64,000 bases of DNA from Pseudomonas sp. St316 (GCF_018325905.1 NZ_AP021901.1:6046001-6110000); one strand, 5' to 3'. Positions 34,208 through 46,639 are shown, numbered from the stretch's first letter. Notes: generated by a model not told the origin, from the letters alone. Numbers and translations are program-made.

Positions 34208-36595
34208 TCAACGAAGTTGTTCGTGCTCCGCAATGTCGGCCAACTTTAAAGCGCAGCCGCTATGGCCATTGATTCTCAAGGCTCTCGCATCCGCGACTTT
34301 CAGGGACACCTCAAGCTGCTCCCACGCCGGACGGAAATCCCCCGTTTTAGATAGCTTCACATCAATGAAGTCCGGGCCATATTCAATGGTCCATCTGATC
34401 ACCAGACAATTTCCGTTTTTCCAGTCATGACTGATGCCGTCATCTTCAAATAACACACCGCTGGAGGCGCCTGAAGGTGCAGGAAAAATCACCAGCTCAC
34501 GACGCCGATCAAGAGAGGAGTCATTCAGCTTGTGGCACTCACCGGTCGGTATCGCTGTGCCCCCTCGCACCAACAAGGGCAAACGTTCCAAAGGTGCATC
34601 CAGAGAAACGTACTGGCCGCCTTCGTACCAACGACCTGTATGCCAGTCGCACCATCCTGTGGCGTTCAGGGGTAGCCACACCTCGCGCTCGCGTGCGCCT
34701 TGCTCTACAACGCTGGCGACGAGGACGTCTCGGCCAAGCAGGAACTCGTCGTTTTCCTCGAACGTTTGAAGGTCGTACTCGTGGTCAAGAAACGTTGGTC
34801 GCAGAATGGGCTCATCGTCGTGACTGGCTTGCCACAGCAACGTATAGAAATAAGGCATCAACCGGTATCTGAGCCCAATAGCGTCACGGACCGCATCGGT
34901 GACCGTTGGATGCATCCATGGCTCATTGACGGTGCCATCGTCGTTCCAGGAGTGAATGGTGAAGCGCGGATGCATCACACCATTCTGGACCCAACGGACA
35001 AACAGCTCGGGATCCGGTTTATTACCGGAGAACCCACCGACATCGTGCCCCACGTTGTACAACCCCGACAGGCTCATGCCCAGGCCCATGCGGGTGTTGT
35101 AGCGCAGTGTTTTCCAGTGGGTCCGGTTATCACCGCTCCAGGTCTGAACATAACGCTGCATGCCGGCACAACCAGAGCGAGAGATGAGGTAGGGCCGCTC
35201 TGACGGCGAAAACCGCTGTTGTGCCTCTAGAGACGCTCTCATCATCAGCAATGCCATGACGGGCCGGATATGTTTGATTGCTATCTCGCGCCCGAAGCCT
35301 TGGCAGCGCGCCTCGCCGTCCCACACTTCGAATTCATTGTTATCGTTCCACGTAGACTCAATGCCCAGCTCCAACAGCTGTGACGTGACATTTGACTGCC
35401 ACCAACTGACGGTGTCCGGGTTGGTGAAGTCCAGATGAGAACCCTCATCGTCCCAGAAGACCGACCGCTCTGGCATGTCGTATTCAGAGTCGGTAATGAA
35501 CATCTTTTGGCTAGCTACCTCGGCGTAGCGCGGGTGGTCCTGCAGGAGACAAGGCTTTATGTTGGCAATCAGTCTGACGCCGGCCTCCCGGTAGGCCCGG
35601 GCAAGCGCCTTGGGGTCCGGGACTTTTTCATGGTTCCAGTTGAACACATAACGCTTTTCGCCAATGGAGGTGTACCCGGATGACAGTTGAAAAGAGTCGC
35701 AGGGAATATCGTGCCGACGGCACAGATCCAGAAACTCCAGCAACTGGTCCTGGGCATTGTCGGCATCGGTGTAGTGCATGGTTGAGCCGCTGTAGCCCAG
35801 GCTCCATTTAGGCAGAAACAAGGTGCGCCCGGTCAGGCGAACGAAAGCCTTCGTCACATCCAGTATGCGCGGGCCTGCAAGTACCCAGTAATCGAGGTCG
35901 CCGGCCTCCGCTTTGTACCGACGGTAGGGTCGGTGATAATTATCCAGCTCGTTACCCAGATCAAACAGGCTGGTGTTCAGGTTGTCATAGAACATCCCGA
36001 AGCTGGCGTGTTCCTGGTGCGTGATGACAAAGGGAATATGCTTGTACAGCGGGTCGGTGCTCGCAGCGTCATATCCCATTGCGTCCAGGTTACGCATTTC
36101 AAAACGTTTGCCGGCGCGGTTCAAATCGCCGGTTTTCTCGCCGAGCCCGTAGTAGCGATGTTCAGGCGCGCGAAGCTGGTAATGCTCCAGGCCTTCACCA
36201 TGAGCGTCAAGCGAATAGGCACCGGTGGGCCGATCCGAGACCAACGGCCTCCAGCGCTGGCCATCCTGGTATTCCCACTGTAACCACAGCGGATGATTCA
36301 CAGTGATGCGGAGTTTTTTGGTGGTGAGCACCAACCGGTCCTGAAACGTTTCAACCTGGTACGCGGGCAAAGAGAAGTCCGCTACCGACTCGCGCGCCCG
36401 GCCCTCCCAGGCGACGTCCTCCCGAGGCGCAATGCTCCAGGTCCGATCCAGTGCCAACGCGCCTGCACGCATAAGCAGAACACGCGCCAAACCGTCTTCA
36501 AGAATATAGATTCTGAATAGATGTCGACCCTCGACCAGGAGCTCGATGTAGCCTTTTTCCTGGGCCTGTAACGTCCAGACTTTAAGTGACTTCAT
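34208..36595 (-). CDS. Glycoside hydrolase family 31 (alpha-glucosidase/alpha-xylosidase type)
   Basis: This 795-residue cytoplasmic enzyme (no signal peptide) has the GH31 layout: an N-terminal beta domain with HRYYGLGEKTGDLNR, a (beta/alpha)8 barrel starting near FLPKWSLGYSGS, the nucleophile D418 in ESTWNDNNEFEVWDG, the acid/base D489 in WSGDNRTHW, the conserved NVGHDVGGFSG, and C-terminal beta sheets. Retaining cleavage of an alpha-linked glucoside or xyloside is expected; which one is unclear. Its start overlaps the transporter stop by 4 nt, so the enzyme acts on a sugar already imported. Codon use is less GC-biased than in flanking genes, which suggests transfer. Ends 45 nt after the group II remnant. 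Confidence 0.9.
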   Translation of the reverse strand: MKSLKVWTLQAQEKGYIELLVEGRHLFRIYILEDGLARVLLMRAGALALDRTWSIAPREDVAWEGRARESVADFSLPAYQVETFQDRLVLTTKKLRITVNHPLWLQWEYQDGQRWRPLVSDRPTGAYSLDAHGEGLEHYQLRAPEHRYYGLGEKTGDLNRAGKRFEMRNLDAMGYDAASTDPLYKHIPFVITHQEHASFGMFYDNLNTSLFDLGNELDNYHRPYRRYKAEAGDLDYWVLAGPRILDVTKAFVRLTGRTLFLPKWSLGYSGSTMHYTDADNAQDQLLEFLDLCRRHDIPCDSFQLSSGYTSIGEKRYVFNWNHEKVPDPKALARAYREAGVRLIANIKPCLLQDHPRYAEVASQKMFITDSEYDMPERSVFWDDEGSHLDFTNPDTVSWWQSNVTSQLLELGIESTWNDNNEFEVWDGEARCQGFGREIAIKHIRPVMALLMMRASLEAQQRFSPSERPYLISRSGCAGMQRYVQTWSGDNRTHWKTLRYNTRMGLGMSLSGLYNVGHDVGGFSGNKPDPELFVRWVQNGVMHPRFTIHSWNDDGTVNEPWMHPTVTDAVRDAIGLRYRLMPYFYTLLWQASHDDEPILRPTFLDHEYDLQTFEENDEFLLGRDVLVASVVEQGAREREVWLPLNATGWCDWHTGRWYEGGQYVSLDAPLERLPLLVRGGTAIPTGECHKLNDSSLDRRRELVIFPAPSGASSGVLFEDDGISHDWKNGNCLVIRWTIEYGPDFIDVKLSKTGDFRPAWEQLEVSLKVADARALRINGHSGCALKLADIAEHEQLR

Positions 36596-37908
36596 TGTGC
36601 ACGCACCGCTTCAGGTTTGGACGCTCTGTCTGCGATAAACAAAATCATGAAAAACGCACCTATAAAATCAAAGAGCCCCATCGCAATGAACAATGGGTTG
36701 AATCCTATTTTGTCCACGCTGACACCGATGATCAGCGAGAAAATAAAGCTGGCAATCCAGGCACATGAGCCTCGCATTCCGTTCACCGTCGCCAACTCAT
36801 CCCGCTCAAACGTTTCGACGACCAGTGCACTTAACATGCAGGAAATAATCTGGTGGCCAAAACCGCCGACTGAAATAAGCGCAATCGCCACATAGGGGTC
36901 CTTCACCTGAGTCATCACGGCTAACGAAAACATCAGGAACGCGCCGGTGATTGAACTGGCGACGATCGAGTTCACCCGGGTGCATTTGAAAAATCGATGG
37001 TAAGCGCGTGATAGATAACCGCTGGCGATACTGCCCAAGTCCGCGGCCAGAAACGGAACCCAGGCAAACAGTACGATTTGCTTAAGGTCCATTCCTCTTT
37101 CGTTGGCCAGATACAGCGGCACCCAAAAGCTCATGACCGCCCATGCCGGTTCTGCCATGAAGGCGGGAAGCGCGATACCGTAAAATCGCTTGTCCCGACC
37201 AATCTTTTTCAACGCTTTGAAAAATGGCATTTGCTGGCCGGTTTTTTCGCCGTCTTGTTGAATATGCTTCAACTCATCGGGTGATAAGCGCGGGTGGATG
37301 TTGGGGGCGTGGTAGAGCCATCCCCAGACGGCGGCCCAGACCAGGCCAATCCCCCCGGAAATTAGAAATGCGCCCTGCCAGCCCAGAGAGACATGAGCCA
37401 GATAGATGATGGGAGGGGCGAGCATCGCCCCCAAAGAAAAGCCGACCCCCGCCCAGCCCGCGGCGATAGGTCGTTCCTTTTTTGGAAACCAGTCCCCTAT
37501 CGCCTTGGCATTGGCTGGCGTAGCCGCTGCCTCCGAAGCACCCATGAAAAAACGCAGAATTGCCAGATGTACCCAACTCGCTGCCCCGGCATGAAGAAGG
37601 CACATCACGGACCATACAACGGCGCATATCACGAAGCCGAGCTTGAGCCCGAGCGCATCGATCAGCCACCCGCAGATGGGTTGGAAAACCGTATAAGCCA
37701 GTTGGAAAGAGGCGACCACCCACGAGTATTGTTCAGTCGACATACTGAACGTGGTCTTCAGTTCCGGCGCCAATATGCCTAATGAATTGCGGGTTATGTA
37801 GTTTACGGTGACGCCGAGCAAAAACAGGGAAAGCATCCACCAACGCAGATGCGGGATGAATTTTAGCTTGGCCGAAAGTCGAGCATTGCGTTCGATATCG
37901 ATAGTCAT
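36592..37908 (-). CDS. MFS transporter, anion:cation symporter (hexuronate-like) family
   Basis: The protein is 438 residues from ATG 37908 (MTIDIERNARL). It has twelve predicted helices and ACS-family marks: HLRWWMLSLFLLGVTVNYITR in helix 1, LGLKLGFVICAVVWSVMC with the loop 2-3 motif, RFFMGASEAAATPANAKAI in helix 4, and DWFPKKERPIAAG. The family imports organic anions such as hexuronates and galactarate. With the GH31 enzyme downstream and overlapping, it likely brings in a glycoside of an acidic or neutral sugar. A GTG at 37926 in the same frame would overlap a palindrome, so I prefer the ATG. Divergent from the LacI regulator. Confidence 0.87.
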   Translation of the reverse strand: MTIDIERNARLSAKLKFIPHLRWWMLSLFLLGVTVNYITRNSLGILAPELKTTFSMSTEQYSWVVASFQLAYTVFQPICGWLIDALGLKLGFVICAVVWSVMCLLHAGAASWVHLAILRFFMGASEAAATPANAKAIGDWFPKKERPIAAGWAGVGFSLGAMLAPPIIYLAHVSLGWQGAFLISGGIGLVWAAVWGWLYHAPNIHPRLSPDELKHIQQDGEKTGQQMPFFKALKKIGRDKRFYGIALPAFMAEPAWAVMSFWVPLYLANERGMDLKQIVLFAWVPFLAADLGSIASGYLSRAYHRFFKCTRVNSIVASSITGAFLMFSLAVMTQVKDPYVAIALISVGGFGHQIISCMLSALVVETFERDELATVNGMRGSCAWIASFIFSLIIGVSVDKIGFNPLFIAMGLFDFIGAFFMILFIADRASKPEAVRAQ

Positions 37909-37923
37909 CAAGTCTTCGCCTGT

Positions 37924-37940
37924 CACCGGATTTTCCGGTG
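37924..37940. promoter_or_regulatory. Perfect palindrome just upstream of the MFS start
   Basis: CACCGGA-TTT-TCCGGTG is a perfect 7-bp inverted repeat with a 3-nt centre, 15 nt before the ATG of the transporter gene. It could be an operator or an mRNA hairpin that masks the start. Confidence 0.5.
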
Positions 37941-38002
37941 TTTTGTTTTTATTTGAGGCTTGACGCTATGGCACCTGCCCATCATTCGTACAGAAGCAGG
38001 CA

Positions 38003-38093
38003 TGTATAAATTTACATTCGCCTCTACCGTAGCGTGGCAGACGCCCAAGGACGCTAGGATTGGTGGTCATTTTCTGCTATGAAAGCCTTTACA
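38003..38093. promoter_or_regulatory. Two candidate LacI-family operators in the transporter/regulator divergent region
   Basis: TGTATAAATTTACA (38003-38016) and TGAAAGCCTTTACA (38080-38093) share TG-x-A at one end and TTTACA at the other, and lie 77 bp apart. The second fits the LacI/CcpA-type operator pattern TGWAANCGNTNWCA at all but one position (CC for CG). It lies 27 nt before the LacI start, which suits autoregulation. Confidence 0.5.
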
Positions 38094-38119
38094 TAAATTG
38101 TCTCAATGGATAAGCCGCG

Positions 38120-39187
38120 ATGGGGAAATTACGCATTGCTGAAATCGCGGCACAGACCGGCCTGTCCATCGCAACGGTGTCGCGGGTGCTTGCTGGTAAA
38201 TCAAATACCCGTCCGGCCACGAGAGAAATAGTGTTAGCGGCGGCTCGTCAGCAGGGCGTGATGGAAGGCCTCGCCAAGGGTCGTTTCCTACTCAACGGGC
38301 TGACCCTCTTCGCGCCCTCGCGGGCCTTCAACGTACGCTCTGATATCTTCTACTACAAAGTTATCCAGGGCATCACGCAGGCGGTAGCGCAGCATGATGT
38401 TCGAGTCCGCTACTGTGAGCTCGAAGAGGTCGATAGCGACGCCTTACTGTTTTTGGAAAAGATGAATCAGAAGGACACCGGTGCGGCGATCCTGATTGGT
38501 ATTGATGATCCGCACATACACCAACTGGCGGCCGACCTCAGCAAGCCGACGGTGTTGATCAACTGCATCGACCGCAGCATGCGCCTGCCCTCGATATCGC
38601 CCGACCACTTTTTAATCGGTCATTATTCGATGAATTATCTATTTCAGATGGGCCATCGAAATGTACTGACCCTCCAGTGCCTCAGGCGGTACACGATGGA
38701 CCTGCGAATACGAGGAATTCGTGACGCATGGAAGGAGCAAAATCTCGATTTTGTCGAAGCGAAACACCTAATCATTGCCGAAGGTTTCGGCAGTGCTGAA
38801 TCTGAAGCGCGGGTGGCGGCCTTCATGGAAAACTGCGCACCCGAAGACCGACCGACTGCCATCCTGGCCGGGGGCGACTTTATGGCAGCCGGGGCCGTTA
38901 AAGCGCTCCAGCATGCTGGCTTGAGGGTTCCTCACGATGTTTCAGTGATGAGCATGGACGGGTTCAATCTGGCGGACATCAACGATATACCGCTCACCAC
39001 GCTTCACGTGCCTCGCGATGAATTAGGTGCAGAAGCCATAAGGGTATTAAGACAGCAGCTTTTCGAACCGCGATCTCCTCGTGGCAATCTTCTGCTCGGT
39101 GGGCAACTCATCACCGGCAGCTCAGTGCGACGCATCAAGCACAGCGCCAAGCAAACGCCGGTCTATCAGAAGATTATTTATGACTGA
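38120..39187 (+). CDS. LacI-family transcriptional regulator of the GH31-MFS module
   Basis: The 355-residue protein has the LacI HTH at residues 3-25 (KLRIAEIAAQTGLSIATVSRVLAGKSNTRP) followed by the hinge, then a periplasmic-binding-protein-like sensor domain (TGAAILIGIDDPHIHQL, TAILAGGDFMAAGAVKAL, VSVMSMDGFN, ITGSSVRRI at the end). It is divergent from the transporter gene with 211 nt between. Most members repress the neighbouring sugar genes until a sugar ligand binds, and the two operator-like sites in the gap fit that. Base use is AT-richer than average for this genome (codons such as AAT, GAT, ATA), as in the GH31 gene. The ligand is unknown. Confidence 0.9.
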   Translation: MGKLRIAEIAAQTGLSIATVSRVLAGKSNTRPATREIVLAAARQQGVMEGLAKGRFLLNGLTLFAPSRAFNVRSDIFYYKVIQGITQAVAQHDVRVRYCELEEVDSDALLFLEKMNQKDTGAAILIGIDDPHIHQLAADLSKPTVLINCIDRSMRLPSISPDHFLIGHYSMNYLFQMGHRNVLTLQCLRRYTMDLRIRGIRDAWKEQNLDFVEAKHLIIAEGFGSAESEARVAAFMENCAPEDRPTAILAGGDFMAAGAVKALQHAGLRVPHDVSVMSMDGFNLADINDIPLTTLHVPRDELGAEAIRVLRQQLFEPRSPRGNLLLGGQLITGSSVRRIKHSAKQTPVYQKIIYD

Positions 39188-39201
39188 TTTTTACCCTGCC
39201 A

Positions 39202-39230
39202 AAAACGCGAAACCCCCGCAATGCGGGGGT
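39202..39230 (-). terminator. ssb terminator
   Basis: ACCCCCGCA pairs with TGCGGGGGT around one base. Read on the minus strand the stem is followed by TTTCGCGTTTTT. It also lies after the LacI stop and may serve both genes. Confidence 0.85.
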
Positions 39231-39268
39231 CTCAAGCCTAAACTTTACAGAATAGTCTTAGGTAGGCA

Positions 39269-39793
39269 TTAGAACGGAATATCGTCATCAAAGCTGTCGA
39301 AATCCGGAGCAGGCTGCGGCGCGGCCTGTTGTGGCGCCGGGCGTTCGCGTTGTGGCTGTGGCGCCGACTGCTGTGGACGAGGCGCTTGCTGCCGTGGGGC
39401 CGGGGCCGACTGCTGGTAGTTGTTGCCACCTTGTTGCTGGTCACCCTGTGGACGGCCGCCCAGCAGTTGCATGGTGCCTTGCATGTCGACCACGATTTCG
39501 GTGGTGTAGCGCTTGATGCCGTCCTTTTCCCACTCGCGGGTCTGCAGCTTGCCCTCGATGTACACCTGCGAACCCTTGCGCAGGTATTCGCCGGCGATCT
39601 CGGCCACCTTGCCGAACATCGACACGCGGTGCCATTCGGTCTTCTCGACCTTCTGGCCGGTCTGCTTGTCGGTCCACTGTTCGCTGGTCGCCAGACTCAG
39701 GTTGGTCACGGCGTTGCCGTTCGGCAGGTAACGAACTTCGGGATCCTGGCCGCAAGTACCGACCAATATGACTTTGTTAACCCCACGGGCCAT
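39269..39793 (-). CDS. ssb: Single-stranded DNA-binding protein
   Basis: The 174-residue protein has the OB fold in residues 1-110 ([55 protein letters not shown]). A long Gln/Pro-rich linker follows, then the acidic tip DDDIPF that recruits repair and replication proteins. It coats single-stranded DNA as a tetramer. It begins 9 nt after the MFS gene and is probably read with it. The order uvrA (divergent), MFS, ssb matches PA4234-PA4232 in P. aeruginosa. Confidence 0.97.
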   Translation of the reverse strand: MARGVNKVILVGTCGQDPEVRYLPNGNAVTNLSLATSEQWTDKQTGQKVEKTEWHRVSMFGKVAEIAGEYLRKGSQVYIEGKLQTREWEKDGIKRYTTEIVVDMQGTMQLLGGRPQGDQQQGGNNYQQSAPAPRQQAPRPQQSAPQPQRERPAPQQAAPQPAPDFDSFDDDIPF

Positions 39794-39802
39794 AACGTTC
39801 TC

Positions 39803-41200
39803 CTAGGCTTCGCACGCGGTCGGGGCCGGGTTGTTCACCAGGCGCTCAAGCGTCGCGCGATCCAATAATTCGGTGTCCAGTTTGATATACACGGCCGCCT
39901 CGTCGGCGACCACCACTGCATCGGTTACTCCAACGACGGCCTTCAGACGCTCGGTCAGGCCAGCCTCACGGATCGCCTCGGGCGATAAGGGCAAGCGCAG
40001 GCTCGTCACATAGGGAGGTTCGCGCATGGTAACAGCAAAGGCGAACCAAAGTGCAGCCAGCGCGGCGCAACCCAGGAACACAACCGACAAACCGCCATGC
40101 TGGAACAGCCAGCCGCCGAGGATCCCGCCCAACGCCGAACCCAGGAACTGACTGGTGGAATAGACCCCCATCGCCGTGCCCTTGCCGCCCGCCGGTGAAA
40201 CCTTGCTGATCAGCGACGGCAGCGAAGCTTCCAGCAGATTGAACGCAGTGAAGAACACCACCGTGCCAATCACCAGGGCCCGCAAGCTATCGCCAAACTG
40301 CCAGAAGAATAGCTCAGTGAGCATCAGCGTCATGACGGCGCCGAGCAAAACTCGTTTCATTTTGCGTCGTTTCTCGCCATAGATGATGAACGGAATCATG
40401 GCGAAGAACGAAATCAGCAGCGCAGTCAGGTAGACCCACCAGTGCTGCTCCTTGGGCAGGCCGGCCTTCTCGACCAGGGCCAGCGGCAAGGCTACGAAGC
40501 TGGACATCAGCATGGCGTGGAGCACGAAAATGCCCAGGTCCAGGCGCAACAGGTCCGGGTGCTTGAGCGTCGGGATCAGTGCCTGGCGCGCCACGCCGGA
40601 TTCGCGGTGCTGCAGTGGCCCGGTGGAGCGCGGCACCATGAACGCCACGATCAGGATGCCCACCAACGCCATGGCACCGGTCGCCAGGAACAGGCCCGAC
40701 AAGCCAAAGGCGCGGGTCAGCAACGGGCCTACGACCATGGCGACAGCGAACGACAGACCAATGGTCATGCCGATCATGGCCATGGCCTTGGTCCGATGCT
40801 GTTCGCGGGTCAAGTCTGACAGCAGCGCCATGACGGCGGCGGAAATAGCCCCGGCGCCCTGTAGGATGCGTCCGGCGATCACGCCCCAGATCGAGTCGGC
40901 ATTGGCCGCCAGCACACTGCCGAGGGCGAAGACGATCAGCCCCAGATAGATGACCGGACGCCGGCCGATGCGGTCGGAAATGACCCCGAACGGGATCTGG
41001 AAGATCGCCTGGGTCAGGCCATAAGCGCCAATCGCCAACCCGATGAGGGCCGGGGTCGCGCCCGCCAGGTCCATGCCATAGGTCGCCAGCACCGGCAACA
41101 CCATGAACATGCCCAGCATACGGAAGGCGAACACCAGGGCCAGACCGCTTGCTGCACGTGTCTCGCCACGACTCATGCGTTCGCTGTGGGGATCTTGCAT
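39803..41200 (-). CDS. MFS transporter with a C-terminal ferredoxin-like domain (YajR-like)
   Basis: The 465-residue protein has twelve membrane helices with MFS motif A ([13 protein letters not shown]) between helices 2 and 3, and [21 protein letters not shown] in helix 4. Its tail of about 65 residues after the last helix ([44 protein letters not shown]) looks like a small beta-alpha-beta domain. E. coli YajR has such a domain, called YAM, at the same place. The substrate is unknown; a drug or proton antiporter is likely from the family. It lies upstream of ssb and is divergent from uvrA. Confidence 0.87.
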   Translation of the reverse strand: MQDPHSERMSRGETRAASGLALVFAFRMLGMFMVLPVLATYGMDLAGATPALIGLAIGAYGLTQAIFQIPFGVISDRIGRRPVIYLGLIVFALGSVLAANADSIWGVIAGRILQGAGAISAAVMALLSDLTREQHRTKAMAMIGMTIGLSFAVAMVVGPLLTRAFGLSGLFLATGAMALVGILIVAFMVPRSTGPLQHRESGVARQALIPTLKHPDLLRLDLGIFVLHAMLMSSFVALPLALVEKAGLPKEQHWWVYLTALLISFFAMIPFIIYGEKRRKMKRVLLGAVMTLMLTELFFWQFGDSLRALVIGTVVFFTAFNLLEASLPSLISKVSPAGGKGTAMGVYSTSQFLGSALGGILGGWLFQHGGLSVVFLGCAALAALWFAFAVTMREPPYVTSLRLPLSPEAIREAGLTERLKAVVGVTDAVVVADEAAVYIKLDTELLDRATLERLVNNPAPTACEA

Positions 41201-41339
41201 GGAAAAACCTCATGTGAACCGGCGGCGATTCTACCAGTCCCATCGATTGAGAGGGTATATGGCGACCGTTTGCCGCGCAGTCTTCATGTATGGCTGCAAT
41301 CGCACCTTCAATAGTGTGCATCCATCCAGTATTTGCCCG

Positions 41340-41345
41340 TATACT
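41340..41345 (+). promoter_or_regulatory. Candidate -10 element of the uvrA promoter
   Basis: TATACT at 41340-41345 matches the -10 consensus in 5 of 6 positions and would give an mRNA leader of about 28 nt before the TTG at 41380. No convincing -35 box is seen at the right distance, and no LexA box (CTG-N10-CAG) is seen in the gap. Confidence 0.45.
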
Positions 41346-41379
41346 CCTACGTTTTCGACGCCCGCCGAGCGAGGCCACT

Positions 41380-44214
<2,835 letters not shown>

Positions 44215-44229
44215 TTTCACCCGAGCACG

Positions 44230-44268
44230 AAAAAGCCCCTGTCATCTCATCGATGGCAGGGGCTTTTT
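44230..44268 (+). terminator. uvrA terminator
   Basis: AAAAAGCCCCTGTCAT pairs with ATGGCAGGGGCTTTTT (one G-T wobble) across a 7-nt loop, 15 nt after the uvrA stop. Confidence 0.92.
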
Positions 44269-44278
44269 GTTGTTTCCC

Positions 44279-44367
44279 TGTGGGAGCGAGCTTGCTCGCG
44301 ATAGCGGTGGATCAGCCAGCACAAACGTGACTGATATACCGCTATCGGGAGCAAGCTCGCTCCCACA
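44279..44367. repeat. REPIN
   Basis: Two inverted REP arms flank about 40 nt, between the uvrA terminator and the converging ferritin gene. The right arm reads TATCGGGAGCAAGCTCGCTC, one base off the usual core. Confidence 0.9.
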
Positions 44368-44376
44368 ATAAATACA

Positions 44377-44841
44377 TCAGAACTGCGACTGCAGGTAGTT
44401 TTCCAACCCGACCAGCTTGATCAGGCCCAACTGCTTCTCCAGCCAGTAGGTGTGGTCTTCTTCGGTGTCGTTGAGCTGGATCCGCAGGATCTCGCGGGTC
44501 ACGTAGTCGTTGTGCTGCTCGCAGAGCTCGATGCCTTTGCACAGCGCTGCGCGGACTTTGTATTCCAGGCGCAAGTCGGCGGCGAGCATGTCGGGCACGG
44601 TGGTACCGACGTCCAGGTCATCGGCGCGCATGCGTGGCGTGCCTTCGAGCATCAGGATCCGGCGCATCAGCGCATCGGCGTGCTGCGTCTCTTCTTCCAT
44701 CTCGTGGTTAATACGTTCGTAGAGCTCGGTAAAACCCCAATCCTCGTACATCCGCGAATGGATGAAATATTGATCACGGGCTGCCAGTTCGCCTGTCAGC
44801 AACGTGTTGAGGTAATCGATTACGTCTGGGTGACCTTGCAT
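44377..44841 (-). CDS. bfrA: Bacterial ferritin (BfrA/FtnA type)
   Basis: The 154-residue protein from ATG 44841 ([11 protein letters not shown]) is a four-helix ferritin. Ferroxidase ligands are present: E18, Y25, E51, H54, and the later E in [12 protein letters not shown]. The haem-ligating methionine that bacterioferritins have at position 52 is a threonine here ([10 protein letters not shown]). In P. aeruginosa the product of the same locus, bfrA (PA4235), was shown to be a haem-free ferritin (FtnA), and the same applies here by sequence. It stores iron in a 24-mer cage in the cytoplasm. It is next to katA, consistent with a shared role against iron-driven oxidative damage. An upstream in-frame GTG/ATG at 44886 adds unrelated residues. 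Confidence 0.9.
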   Translation of the reverse strand: MQGHPDVIDYLNTLLTGELAARDQYFIHSRMYEDWGFTELYERINHEMEEETQHADALMRRILMLEGTPRMRADDLDVGTTVPDMLAADLRLEYKVRAALCKGIELCEQHNDYVTREILRIQLNDTEEDHTYWLEKQLGLIKLVGLENYLQSQF

Positions 44842-44957
44842 CGCCCTACATCTCCACAAGCTTTTAAAGGTTGTAGTTTGAACCAAGCGGACCGCAAGGT
44901 CACTGCCTCAACGCAACAAAAGCGAAGAAAATCCGAGAAAACCAGGTTAAATAACGC

Positions 44958-44982
44958 AAAAACCGCCCTAATGAGGGCGGTT
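44958..44982 (-). terminator. katA terminator
   Basis: AACCGCCCT pairs with AGGGCGGTT around AATG, followed on the minus strand by a T5 run. It lies 18 nt after the katA stop. Confidence 0.9.
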
Positions 44983-44999
44983 CTGCTTCTCGTTTAGAC

Positions 45000-46448
45000 T
45001 TAGTTAAGCGCTACACCCAAGGCTTTTGCGATGCCCTCTCCATAGGCAACATCGGCCTTGAAGAAATGCTGCAACTGACGGTCAACCACATCTGCCGACA
45101 CACCGCCCATCGCACCGGCGATGTTGCTGATCAACAGCGCCTTTTGCTCATCGCTCATCAAGCGGAACAGCGCACCAGCGTGGCTGTAGTAGTCGGTGTC
45201 TTCGCGATGATCGTAACGGTCCGCCGCACCACTGAGGGCCAGTGCTGGCTCCGCATAACGCGGGGCCTGCTTCGGCGATTCCACGTAGCTGTTAGGCTCG
45301 TAGTTCGGTGCCGCCCCGCCATTGCTGCCAAACGCCATGGCTCCGTCGCGCTGGTAGGTATTGACCGGACTGCGCGGCGCATTCACCGGCAATTGCTGGT
45401 GATTGGTGCCCACACGGTAGCGGTGCGCATCAGCGTAAGCGAAGACACGGCCCTGCAGCATGCGGTCCGGCGACAGCCCCACCCCTGGCACCATGTTGCT
45501 AGGGCCAAACGCCGCCTGCTCGACTTCAGCAAAGTAATTCAGCGGGTTACGGTTGAGCTCGAGCACGCCGACTTCGATCAACGGAAACTCTTTCTGCGAC
45601 CAGGTCTTGGTCACGTCGAACGGATTCTCGTAATGCGCTGCGGCCTGGGCCTCGCTCATGATCTGGATGCAAACGCTCCATTTCGGGAAGTCACCGCGCT
45701 CAATGGCGTTGAACAAGTCACGCTGGGCGTAATCCGGGTCCGTCCCCGCCAAACGTGCAGCCTCTGCCGGCGCAAGGTTCTTGATCCCTTGCTGGGTCTT
45801 GTAGTGCCACTTCACCCAGTGGCGCTCACCCTGTGCGCTGATCAGGCTGTAGGTGTGGCTACCGAAGCCGTGCATGTGGCGGTAGCCATCCGGAATACCG
45901 CGATCGGAAAACAGAATGGTGACCTGGTGCAACGCCTCTGGCGAATGCGACCAGAAATCCCACATCGCCTGGGCGCTTTTCAGGTTGCTTTGCGCAAGAC
46001 GTTTCTGGGTGTGGATGAAGTCTGGAAACTTCAATGGATCACGGATGAAGAATACCGGCGTATTGTTGCCAACGATGTCCCAGTTGCCTTCCTCGGTGTA
46101 GAACTTCAGGGCGAAACCGCGCGGATCGCGTTCAGTGTCGGCCGAACCACGCTCGCCGCCCACAGTGGAGAACCGCAGGAAGGTGGGCGTCTGCTTGCCA
46201 ACGGATTCGAACAGCTTGGCGCTGGTGTACTGGGTAATATCCCGGGTGACGGTGAATGTACCGTAGGCGCCCGAGCCTTTGGCGTGCACACGGCGCTCGG
46301 GGATGTTTTCGCGGTTGAAGTGAGCGAGCTTCTCGATCAGGTGAAAGTCGTCGAGCAGCAATGGGCCGCGCGGGCCGGCGGAACGAGAGTTCTGGTTATC
46401 GGCGACTGGCGCGCCGCTGGCGGTCGTAAGCGTTTTGGTCTGGCTCAT
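45000..46448 (-). CDS. katA: Catalase KatA (haem monofunctional, small-subunit clade)
   Basis: KatA breaks down hydrogen peroxide to water and oxygen. The 482-residue protein has the distal catalytic His55 in [13 protein letters not shown] and Asn128 in [14 protein letters not shown], and the proximal haem-ligand Tyr in the [10 protein letters not shown] motif. Length and lack of a flavodoxin-like tail place it with small-subunit catalases. No signal peptide is present. The start at 46448 follows AGGAAG by 7 nt; a TTG two codons upstream is less likely. Neighbours (ferritin downstream, ribosomal genes upstream) match PA4235-PA4237. Confidence 0.96.
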   Translation of the reverse strand: MSQTKTLTTASGAPVADNQNSRSAGPRGPLLLDDFHLIEKLAHFNRENIPERRVHAKGSGAYGTFTVTRDITQYTSAKLFESVGKQTPTFLRFSTVGGERGSADTERDPRGFALKFYTEEGNWDIVGNNTPVFFIRDPLKFPDFIHTQKRLAQSNLKSAQAMWDFWSHSPEALHQVTILFSDRGIPDGYRHMHGFGSHTYSLISAQGERHWVKWHYKTQQGIKNLAPAEAARLAGTDPDYAQRDLFNAIERGDFPKWSVCIQIMSEAQAAAHYENPFDVTKTWSQKEFPLIEVGVLELNRNPLNYFAEVEQAAFGPSNMVPGVGLSPDRMLQGRVFAYADAHRYRVGTNHQQLPVNAPRSPVNTYQRDGAMAFGSNGGAAPNYEPNSYVESPKQAPRYAEPALALSGAADRYDHREDTDYYSHAGALFRLMSDEQKALLISNIAGAMGGVSADVVDRQLQHFFKADVAYGEGIAKALGVALN

Positions 46449-46639
46449 GCTCAATCTTCCTAGGTCGGTCTTTGAACTGCCGGCTAATCGGCTGGAAGGG
46501 AGTATCGATCAACAACCATGACGCCGACAAATTCATTAAATTGCGGACATCCATAGAAAATATCTACCAACAACCCCCGCACCGATAGTGCCACCGACGT
46601 CCAGCTAAAACTTGTACGAATAGAGCATTCTTACGCCCA

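Noticed and set aside
41201..41379. LexA (SOS) box before uvrA
   Set aside because: No CTG-N10-CAG with an AT-rich centre was found in the gap.
46553..46567. Possible OxyR half-site ATAG-N7-CTAC upstream of katA
   Set aside because: Only one half of the four-part ATAG/CTAT motif is present, with a mismatch, in an AT-rich stretch. Too weak to list.
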